A stretch of DNA of 64,000 nucleotides from positions 22,073,971-22,137,970 of the forward strand of contig OX463785.1 of assembly GCA_949825025.1 (NCBI GenBank). Direction: 5' to 3'. The notes under the pieces are model-generated. The model made no database searches and was not told where the DNA came from. It worked only from the letters and a program-made list of their open reading frames with translations. Below, piece by piece: positions 50,544-61,200 of the stretch; positions within the stretch are counted from its first letter, which is position 1, and each line of letters begins with the position of its first letter. A program made the position numbers and the translations under genes. The DNA comes from Siphlonurus alternatus. Taxonomy: Eukaryota; Arthropoda; Insecta; Ephemeroptera; Siphlonuridae.

Positions 50544-50589
<46 letters not shown>
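50544..50589. repeat. Poly(T) run
   Basis: Uninterrupted run of about 46 T. Confidence 0.95.
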
Positions 50590-51000
50590 CCGAAACAGAT
50601 TTATAAACAAGTCGAGGTTTGGGAAGACGAAGGCCATCAGAATATTATAAGGAAACTGCAAACTCAATTAACTTTCAAATATTTTATTTCATTTTAATTA
50701 ATAACAAAATTTTAAAATAATTGGCACCCAAATGATTGCTTCCCCAAGTTACTAGAATAAATATTACCATTCAAGGTCAAACCGGAGAATATGATAAAAG
50801 TGGTCAATTTTTAAGCAATATTTTTAACATTGCTTAAAATACAAAATGCACAGTTTAAAATGTGGGCACAGTAATAGTAAAACTATGTATTGCTTTTTTC
50901 AGCCGTGTCTTCTCATGTTTTGTTTATTGGGGATGGACATTTATAATAATAGGAAAATGTTGACTACTGGGAACAGTGGGACAGCAACAATAACCTTTGG

Positions 51001-51478
51001 TTAAAAGGGCAGGTGCAAGAAATTATTGAAGATCAGCAAAGTCCGAATCCGGATCTGCAGTTTGTTTTTCTCTGCACCATTCCGTTGTCAAGGAACAAAT
51101 TGACGGTCATTGCAATCAGATTTGAAATGTCTACTCAAAATCCTCCACATTCTGAAAATTGGGGACTACAATGAGTTGAGCAGAAAGAGATGAAAGAGGT
51201 GGCTAGTCATTGTTAATCGCTGGCCCCTCTCCGTGCATGGGAGGGGGGAGGGGGCGGTCAGAGAGTAACAATGGTTAGCTACCTTCATCCCTTTCTATTT
51301 CATGAACTCATTACTGTCTCTTACATGTTAAATGGGGAGGTTTTCACAGAATGTTTCTGATCCGATTGCAATGGCCGTCAAATTTGCAATTTGACAACGG
51401 ACCGTCATAATGAAAAACGAATTGCATCTGGATTCAGCTTTACTGATCCTATTTAATTGGTTGCATTTACTCCTTTAA
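51001..51478. mobile_element. TTAA-flanked foldback element, family F6
   Basis: TTAA at 51001-51004 and 51475-51478. The imperfect arms of about 200 bp pair GATCAGCAAAGTCCGAATCC with the complement of GGATTCAGCTTTACTGATCC, and CCGTTGTCAAGG with TTGACAACGG. A C/G-rich GGGAGGGGGGAGGGGGCG lies near the centre. It is more diverged than the other families. Confidence 0.75.
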
Positions 51479-52158
51479 TCACACACCGGGAACATTATAG
51501 AAAGTCACACTAGCAGAAAATTGAAATTTTAAATAAACCAATTAAAAAAATAAAAAAGATGAAAATATTTAGCAAGAAATTGTATGCATACTTTTTTCCC
51601 CCAAAAAAATGTACTACGCATTTATTAAAAAAAAAAAAAAGTATAAATTGTATGGTAATGTTTTGCTCACCAACTAATAATTTCATAAAAAGTATAATAT
51701 TACGTTATTTCTTTATGTCCAAATTAAAAAAGGTTTTAATGTTAAGAAACATTAATAAAATTCTGGAACATTCCAGTGATTGCACTTGTCATGCGACGAT
51801 AAAACAGACCTTGCGCAGAACAAACTACGTCTGACATGTTCAGTAGCAGTACGATCGTTTCAAAATGGTCGGCACTTCCGGTCCGGTCAACAGTGTTGCC
51901 AATTAAACTCCAGAAAGTTCTTTGGATAGTTTGGATACACGTTTTCTGTATTTACAAATAACCATCAAATGAATTTGTAATAAGAACACCAGTCATAAAC
52001 TTTGTTATCTTTTGTTACATTACACATTTGGGTTACACAAATTTACCAATGTTTCTCACATTTCAGGACAAACCACCTTTTGACAAACATTTTTTTGCTA
52101 TGCCTTCACAGGAGTATGCATACACTTCTTATGTTTTCACAATTAATGTCCAACTTAC

Positions 52159-52445
52159 CTTTTATTTTTCTATGATGATGAAGAATATATAATTAGCACT
52201 TCTTTCTTGATTCAATTTTTTTCAATAAACTGTTAAAACAAACTCGGAACTTGATTATTGAAATGGTTATAAAACCACGCCGCCGAACGATCAAATGGCG
52301 GCTAAAAACTGCCGTGCAACAAGTTCTACCGCCAGATCGCAGCACTGTTGTTCTCGATTTTAATTTTCTTTTCAAAATGGCGGCGAACATAAGTATCGGA
52401 TGGCATGCGAAATCAAAGTTCTTCTGATTTGAGGAAATTCGGCCT
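52159..52445 (-). promoter_or_regulatory. Candidate promoter and non-coding first exon of the giant zinc-finger gene
   Basis: Exon 1 of the giant gene begins with an acceptor (TTTTTTAG before 46872), so a 5' UTR exon must lie at higher coordinates. On the - strand this GC-richer patch holds CGCCGCCATTTTG (about 52385-52369), a second GCCGCCATTTG near 52295, and a strong donor AAAAG/GTAAGTTGG with exon end at 52159. GCCGCCAT is the YY1/Pho-type motif often found just downstream of start sites. No other strong donor and CpG-rich patch pair was noticed. A competing patch with CCGGAAGTG lies near 51890. Confidence 0.4.
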
Positions 52446-52453
52446 AGTATCAT

Positions 52454-53230
52454 AATTTGAATGTTCTTTATAAATACAAATACATTAAATAAATTATGTT
52501 TGTTTTCGTAAAATATATATTTTTTTATTTTTCAAGAAGATTCTCACGTTTTTTAATGTATTAAATGTGGGTGAGGCATAATATAGAATAGATTTGACGT
52601 GTCAAAATGAAAGAAGCCTCTCATTCAGATGGAAGCATTTGAAAAATATTTTCGAGGCCGAATCATCTTGAATAGTTTAATGAAGATGCCAGCAAAACGC
52701 ACTACAAAAGAAATTATGACGAAAACTACAGGTAGGCCCATGGGCCTCAATGCATGCAACAGCAGGCTATGGCAGAGGTTGCAATATGTTGTGCTTCACC
52801 TAGTTCACCTCGAATTTCAATTTGAATGGCATGTAATTTTTATATTCAGCATAATTATTCATGCGAGTACATTACTGATATGAAATGTGCAAACAAGCTT
52901 GGTGCAAATTTTAGTTGGGCGTCTTATGACTTCGTCGCATATCATAATGAAGGTCATTAAAGGTCACCAGCTGTCAAGTTCTATGCAAACCATTGTATTG
53001 TAGAATGAATGTATTTTTATTTCATGATTGATTGAAACCTAGAAATCGAAAGTTCTGAATGTTTTGATTGTGTGTATGCATAATTATTTCATACCAAAGA
53101 ACTGTGCGTCATAATATTAAAACAAAAGTTTCTCAATAATATAATAAAATGTGACTGGTAGGCATACATACCCTACACTTTAATTTTTTTTTTTTTTTTT
53201 TTTTTGCAGATTATTGATATTGATGACCCA
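52454..53230 (+). other. Possible divergent + strand transcript (unproven)
   Basis: Next to the candidate promoter, the + strand has an open frame starting MEAFEKYFRGRIILNSLMK (52629) that meets a donor-like ACAG/GTAGGC at 52731. A long pyrimidine tract and TTTTGCAG acceptor precede 53210. The joined frame stops after two codons, so a protein product is doubtful. Confidence 0.2.
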
Positions 53231-53836
53231 GCTCTGTTCCAGTGAAATCATATTATTATTACAGTATTGTTAACATACCTAGCCAAGAGCATCTTTTATT
53301 TGCCAAATGCATGTAAGAGTATCAAAATTAATCTAGCTAACATCTGTCCACCCTGGTTTAGAAGGAATCACAATATAAACCCTGTGCAATGATTTGCTAG
53401 GTTGGGTCCACGAAGAGGCATGAAGTCTCACTTTTGTAACCAGTACCCTAAAGCAGGGTTCAGTTGAAGCAAAAATTTAAAAAAATAAATCTAAACCTAG
53501 TTGAACTGAAAGTCAATAATTTAACTCCGTAGCAAAAGTGACACATTGATGTTCATGTAAATTCATTTTGCTTTCCACCCAGTGCAGTGATGCACTTGTG
53601 TGTGGTTCCCCAGGCTTTGGACATCGTTTTGGTCCATTGAGAAGAAGTAGAGGTGTCCGTCCTGACTGAGGTTTTCCACGGTTCCCTCAATCTTCCCTCA
53701 GCGAATACTGTGACGCTTGACAGGTCGTGGCCATCATCTGTTCCCTACCTTATCCCTACCCATTACCCCACTGCAAGCTGTAAGCTCATAGGGGTGTATC
53801 ATTGTAAAAAAAATTATAATAAAAAAAAAAGAAATT

Positions 53837-54228
53837 TTAAGGGTAAGATAACACGAACAATCGATTGTTGGTAGTCCCATTTGATTAACATGTAAACCTT
53901 GGCAACCTCATAATAATTCTGAATTTTTTTGAGAGACAGTTCTTGGCATTAAAAAAATATGGAGAAAATTTCAAAACAATCGGACGATCCAATTTTGTTA
54001 AATGAATTTTTTAAATTTTCAGTATAGGGCTTTCCCATGGAGACCGAAACTAAAAAATTAATTTAAAAAAATTGGATCGTCCGATTGTTTTGAAATTTTG
54101 TCCATATTTTTTTAATGCCAAGAACTGTCTCTCAAAAAAAATTCAGAATCATTATGAGGTTGCTAAGGTTTACATGTTAATCAAATGGGACTAACAACAA
54201 TCGATTGTTCGTGTTATCTTACCCTTAA
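53837..54228. mobile_element. TTAA-flanked palindromic MITE, family F3
   Basis: TTAAGGGTAAGATAACACGA at the left, GTGTTATCTTACCCTTAA at the right, arms of about 170 bp. The inner GATTAACATGTAAACCTTGG and AATTCTGAATTTTTTTGAGA are shared with F2, so the families are related. Confidence 0.9.
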
Positions 54229-57200
54229 GGCATTATTTGAAGTTTTTATATTTTTTTTTTTACATGGTGAACTGGAAAGTTAAAGGGTTAATAAATAAAA
54301 AGTAAAACTCATAATACGAAAAACTTTATTATTCATTCTCTCTTAGTTTTTTTGTTTATTCAAGTCAAACTTGTATAATTATATTTGAGAGTGTTTTCTT
54401 CTCTTTAGTTACCACATTTTTACTGGTTATATTTTCACCAAAACAAATTTATCTAAATCAATGTGTTATTTTTCTTTCTTTCTTTCTTTAATTTTTTTTT
54501 TTTTTTTTTTTTTTTTGAGCTTATCAATTAAAGAAAACGTAAATTATACATGTACCAGTCTTTTCAAAATTTTCTCTCTTCTATCTTCTTCAACTGGAAT
54601 GCGATGTTATACTGACTGCATTAAAAATAATGTTCTTTTATATTTGTTTGCACCATCAACGTTATACACAATTAACAGTTAACACAATAATGCAATATTG
54701 ATTTTATAATTTTTTTTTCGGCAAGAAAAACTGACAAAACAAAAAATGCTTTGCACAATTAAATATGAATCATACATTTTTCTTGTTTCAAATTGATGAA
54801 ATCGCTTAACTTTTTTTTATTAAGTATTTGGTCAAGAGTTCTTTATGCAATATTAAACTTATTAGCAACGGGATAATTTCAAATGTTCCAATGCTATAAA
54901 ACTGCAGGATTAATTTTACTTTTAAGAGCCATTTGAATTTTCTCCGATATTGATGTTTTTCTAAAGCAATATTTAAATTGAATCAGCTAACAGACTTTTA
55001 AAAAGCAAGTGAAAATAGCAAAAAAGAAATCAAAGTTATTAAAAAAAAATATACTGGTTTTATTTGAAATATAATTTTGATTCGACTCAAATTAAATACG
55101 CCTTTTAAGAACATTAATAGAGGCTTTTTATAATTAAAAAAAAAAAAAAAAAAATGTAGCGCAAAGTTTCAGAGTTAATCATCATCATTCACAACAACAT
55201 ACCATCAATATAGCAACATGCCATATAGATATAAATATTTGTTTACAAGCCTCTATGGTTATGCAGTTTCTTTTTGTGTGGATCATTATATTTTTACACT
55301 AAAACAAAAATTGTAGATGGATAAATACATAATTTTATACTGCATGGCATACCATAGGTGAAAAGATGTCGTTGTTTGATCCACTATCGAAAAAGTCAAA
55401 TATTACAATAACGCAGCATCAAAATTATGTTCAATCGGGTTTTTTTTTAATGATTTTTGCATGCATAATTGCTAGTACTATACATCTTCATCAACACTGA
55501 CTTTCATTATGCAACAATTTTGATTGAAAATAATACACAATTTGTAGACAGCCAAGGTAGTAATGCTGCTGGCTTACCCTGTAAAGGGATATGGCGTCAC
55601 GTTACGTATGTATGTAATATACTGGGAGCACAGGTCAGGTCTATATTCCAATTTTCATCTGATTAACTCTTTCACACACAAAAAATCCAGATAAAACTTA
55701 AATTTGCAATGCTGCGTTAATATTTTTAAATAATAAATGTAAAATCCATTGATTAACATTTTTTTTACAATGTATTTTTTCCCCATTCCCTTCTTAATTT
55801 GTAGTACAAACTTTTAAGAGTCTATAAATAAGGATGGGACCACTTTGAAATTATACAAGATGTTAAATCATAATAATCAACATACAATAATAATGATTAG
55901 CTATACACATGTATTGTATTATTATGTTATATTTATAACAAATTACATTCTGTCGACTAGGACACATATGAAAAATTACAATGAAAGGTTCTTTTGTTTA
56001 TTAAAGGATAAAGAAAAAAAATACAAATCATTGAATAAATAATACAAATTTTGAAATAAAAATTTATTTTATTTTTCAATGAATTTTTGGATTTCTATAT
56101 TTGTATGAGTTTAAAAAGGGTACAATATTCAGGGTATAAAAATATTACCCTAATTTTGAATGAAATTATACACCTAGGAATATGAATAACTTTAGCATGC
56201 AAAAACATGCAATTATACCTTTGTATAATTTTTAATTACTTTTTGTCATGGTATTCTTTTAATTGAAGAGAAAAAAGCTGTAAATGGTCAAAAATAAAAA
56301 TAAATCAAAGCTAAAAAAGAATAGCTCAGTAACCGACTGGCACTTATAGAAAAATAATAATAATGGTAAAACTGAAATTCTGTGTTCAAATATTCCAAGC
56401 ACACCAGTTTTCTCTTATTACAGCATATCCATTAATGTATACAAATTGAATACATGAAGTAATTTTAAATATTAATCAACTCATACAAATATTAGAAAAA
56501 CTTGTAACCAGGAACTTTCTGGACATTTTCTAAATCCTAATTTGCAAAATTTATACAATAATTTTTAAAAAAAATGCCCTTTTTTTCCTTTTTTAGTCCT
56601 ATATCATGTATATTTTATAACTTAATTTTAATTAAATTTAAATAATAATTAAGTAATTACATTGGTTTCAAATTATTATATTTATAATTGTTTTAAACTA
56701 ATTCAATGAATTATGATTAATAATAATGAATTCTAAATAATATTAAGTTTTAAATGAAAAAAAATTAATAACTAATGATACACTTACAATACAAACATAA
56801 TTATTATCCTTCAATAATTCTTTCTCTCGTTTTTTTATTAGAAAGATGTAATTTTTAATTATTTATTTGGGACTTTAATATTTATAAGAATGAGTACATT
56901 TTTTTCTTGATCAGACTCTTAAATTATTTATTTCATTTAACTAAATCTTTAAATGTAATAGGAAGAAAATTCCTTTTACGATATTTTTCCTTCGTTTTTT
57001 TTTTTTTAAATATTATAATAGTTTGTACACATCACCTAAAATTATTTAACAATAGAGATTATTTTTTATTTAACTTATTCAATCATTCATTCTTCTAAGC
57101 TAAAATGTATCACAATAACTGGTTTGGCTGAGACGACAGCATAAGAAACGATTAAATTTTTGAAGCATCCTTTTAATAAGTTAACATCAATGTACGTTTT

Positions 57201-58025
57201 TTATAAGAAAACTTCTCTTTACAAGCAATGTGTGATGTATACAATAGGAAATTTTCTACAGAAATGAATGTACAATGAATTATTACATTAATGATAGGAC
57301 AATCATTTTTTTTTTTTTTAATATACATGCAAATATTTTGATTTAGAAATAGCATGAAAAAAAAAAAATGAAGTTTAATATTATAATATTGACAATTTAT
57401 TTTAATAATTATGATATAATTATCTCAACCAAGCCATTTAATTAGGGGGAAATATAAGCAAAAAATTACAGGCATACATTTAGGATTTTTCATTTTTTAC
57501 AGCACAAATGAAACAAGTTTTTAAGACTTTTCTTTTGATAAACAACATGGACTTGTTTCGTTATTATTTTTTATATATTTTTATCAAGGGATAATTTTCT
57601 AATTTGATGTTCCTACACATCAACTAAAATCATTTTTCAATCTTCAATTTACTTTTGCTATAAAAAATATATCACTTAGGAGAATCTCACTCCATATTTT
57701 TTGCTTACTGTTTCTTTATATTTATTCACTTCAACAGCTTGAATGATAAAATAAAAAGTTAAATATTTCTTATATTTTTTTTTTTTTTAAACATAAATAT
57801 TACGACACATTTTTCATGTCATTTTTTTTTTAAGTTCTTCATAACTTTTTAATACTACTAAAACACGTTTTTGTTTTTTAACAATGATAATAGTTGTAGC
57901 AGAAAAAAAAAATAGCAGACATACACTGAAATACAAATAGGAGTTAATAATTAAATACGGTACCAATTAGATAGTCTCCTGTAAGCTGCCATTTTTTTTT
58001 TTTTCATGAATCAATACTCTTTGGT
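54229..58025. other. AT-rich interval, intergenic plus 4E-T 3' UTR
   Basis: There are no coding features. The right part should be the 3' UTR of 4E-T; a - strand AATAAA lies at 57726-57721, about 300 bases past the stop. Numerous homopolymer runs and very AT-rich sequence fill the rest. Confidence 0.6.
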
Positions 58026-58219
58026 CTAGTTGTGCACAGGCGTGGCTGCAGCTGCTTGCTGACGACGTTCAATCTCCTCCAAACTCATCGTGTTGCTAGT
58101 GGGGATGGGTGGCATCGAGCCAAGCTGGCCGGCACCCGAGAACCACTGGGACAATGGCATCTGCTCCGTACCGCCTCCCTGATGATGCATGCTCTGGGGA
58201 CGCAGTGCACGGCCTGGAC
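58026..58219 (-). CDS. EIF4ENIF1: 4E-T terminal exon
   Basis: It reads PGRALRPQSMHHQGGGTEQM, then PLSQWFSGAGQLGSMPPIPT, and SNTMSLEEIERRQQAAAATP before VHN and TAG at 58028-58026. The Trp-containing LSQWF and LEEIERRQ parts look conserved. Confidence 0.87.
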
Positions 58220-61200
58220 CTGACAGGGATAATGATCAGTAACGTCAACGACGTAGAAATATTCTTAAATGTGGCTTCGTTATTACAGTCGTCACCTCTG
58301 AAAAGTTCCTTTCGCAGTCTTGTTAAACATCATTCTCTGAATTTATCACAATGGTGATTAACGAGACAACAAAAGGGAACTTTTCAGAGGCGAGGAGTGT
58401 ACTCGACTTGGTTTTCATAATAAACTGTCTACCGAATAAAAAAAAAAAAAGAAATAACAAACACATTGAAAAACAGAAATAAAGGGATAGCATTTGTTGA
58501 TGAATTTTTGGTTATACCATCGTCTTGTCACTTATATTTATATTGTTGATTGATTGATTGGTTGGTATTTTGCGGCAATTGATACATTTTGCTCATGTAT
58601 GCCCCCTGTTTATATTGTGATGCTATATACTTTCATCCCGTGAAATGTTTTAAAAAAAAACAATGAAAGTGAAATCTGAATAACTATGTAGCAGCAGCAT
58701 CTTGCAGACTACCTGAAGATTAGAAAAAGACATATCAGTGAAATTTTGTTGTCTCACCTGGCTTGTGCTGCTGCTGTTGCTGCTGCTGAGCAAGGCTGCT
58801 CGTGTAGGAGTTGATGGAGCGCTGTCCCATCAACAGCTGCTGGAGAAGAGGATTCAGGCTGGACGAGGGATCAGAGCCGGATAACTGGGGCCCTCCTGTC
58901 GAACACAAATACAAAACTTGTTACCTCTAGTAATGATGATTTCAGTGGAACATGAAGAAAATTTATTGAAGAAAAGAATAGAGGGCACCAAATAATGTTA
59001 CTTTTTTTTTAGAGGCATTACTACAATAAAATTTTCCATACCTAATGGGAAAATGAAACATCTTTATTAAGGTATAACCTGAGAATTTGTCTGTCAAGGT
59101 CAAGAGGCGTATAGTGGCAACACTGTTTGCATTGGAATGCGAATAATTTTTTAGGAGGGGGTGGTGACATCAGTCCTTGAGAACGTTGCCACATTTCTCA
59201 TCACATATAGGAAACGATCATCGCCACGGTTCAAAATATATGAAAACAATTCAGAAAAATAGTCTAAAAAGTCTAGTTTTAGTAAAAAAAAAAAAAAAGT
59301 AAAAGAATCTGTTGTATAGTTTTTTTGCAATGCTAATTAACAAATTTAACATTCATTGGAAGGATACAAAATTCTCATTTAAATAAATTAATTATAATTA
59401 AACCAACAGTTAAAAAATTACGAAAAAAATTCAGAGCTAATTTGACAATTGTTGTAAGTCCACCAAATTAATTTGAAGAAAATCTGTTGTAGCGAATTTT
59501 TCGTCCAAATTTCTCAGGTTAAGCCTTAAAAAAAGAAAGTTTCAACCAAAATCCAGTATTTAGTATTATTCAAACATAACATACCTCTGTTTGGCTGCTG
59601 CTGGTGCATCATCTGCTGCGGTGGTGGAGGCTGGTTCATGTAGTTCTGGTGATGATGCATGGGCGGCTGGTTCATCTTGCCACTCCCCCCACCTCCTCGC
59701 ATGTTGCCGGTCTGGGGATTACCTCCCATCATGGCATGACTACGACCAGGCATGTCACCGGGGTAGAAGCCAGGCTGTTGCTGGGGAGGAGGACCCTGGG
59801 GAGCTCCAGGCTGTTGCTGGACTCCAGAGAAACTACTACCCTTCACGATGGGGCGGCCTGTAAACAGGAGGTACAATTTGGATGATCAAGTCTCAAACAA
59901 AAAAAAATTAAAATTGAAGAATGCGAGTCCAAACCAGGTCAAGAAATAATAATTTGAAAATAAATGAAAACAAGGTTTTTTCTTGAAATATTAGTTAACA
60001 CAATAAAATTAAAAATAAAGAGTGTTACAAAAATGATAAATAGTTTCAAAAAATCACAAATTAAATTGAGGCTATATTTTTTATCTGTATTATATTTATG
60101 TCTAATTGTATCTGTATACTACTGTACTTGTGTTCAATAAAATCAAATTGATGATATCCATTGTAAACGTTATAAAAGGTAACATATGAATTACAGCTAA
60201 TCGCATTCAGTGTAACTGTTTGTGCTTAGAGAATATATTGTATTTTTCATTAAAGGTGTACTGAAGGGAACACTTTTTTAATATCATCTTATCAATAAAA
60301 ATAAGACCGATTCACTGGTAATAATCATTTTCTTGTTCAGGCCCCCAAATTTGAATTCCAGTGACCAACGGCTAAAAAGTGAAGTTGTGACGTATCGCTC
60401 TGGTCACACGCGATGTCCAGTAGCAATTTTATGGCGAGATGAGAGCAGAAGCGGCGATACCGGATGTTGGCTGTCATTAAAATAAACACAAATTTTCAAC
60501 GTCTATATGAAGTCATCTTTCGTCTTTTTCAACGATTAGGATGAAATCACAATTCAATTCCCTATCTAGCGGTACAAAAATTATTTTTCTGTGATGATTA
60601 GAACAATTTATAGTAAAGTGCAATTGCATGAAAATGCATTGATGCAATTCTCAATCTCAGCTAATATGCATCGCACAAGAATGAAATTTATACTAATCGA
60701 TTGGAAATTTTATCATCAGTTACGCACTATCATTAAAAATTACGAAAATTGATAATTAACAAAAGATAAAATTTTATATTTTTATTTTATTGCCATGAAT
60801 GTAGTAATATGGGAAAAAAATTGGAGTGGCGATGGTGATGGTAGCCGTCGCCGGAGTCGCCGCGCTTCACCGGAAATCATAAATCTAACTGGTGTCAATA
60901 AAATAAATTTAATAAATACAAAATATCAACTTTTGTTAATTATCAATTTTCGTAATTTTTAATGATAGTGCGTAACTGATGATAAAATTTCCAATCGATT
61001 AGTATACATTTCATTCTTGTGCGATGCATATTAGCTGAGATTGAGAATTGCATCAATGCATTTTCATGCAATTGCACTTTACTATAAATTGTTCTAATCA
61101 TCACAGAAAAATAATTTTTGTACCGCTAGATAGGGAATTGAATTGTGATTTCATCCCAATCGTTGAAAAAGACAAAAGATGATTTCATATAGAAGTTGAA

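Larger units (their letters stand above)
46873..52158. other. Region upstream of exon 1, probably the first intron of the giant gene
   Basis: It holds elements R1, V/U, P7, W, R2 and F6 and a 46-T run. The + strand open frame at 49002-49337 ends near a GTAAGT but has no recognisable family features. CpG-bearing AAAGATGGCGGAC (about 47712) and CACTTCCGGTCCGG (about 51875) could be alternative promoters. Confidence 0.45.

Noticed and set aside
53570..53810. GC-richer stretch with GGCTTTGGACATCGTTTTGG after a CCCCAG, considered as an exon or SINE
   Set aside because: The frame closes quickly, there is no second copy in the window and no Pol III boxes; left unassigned.
26650..55600. Short similarity CTTACCCYGTAARGG with ATGGC between 26.69 kb and 55.57 kb
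   Set aside because: Only about 25 matching bases with gaps; not enough to call a repeat family.
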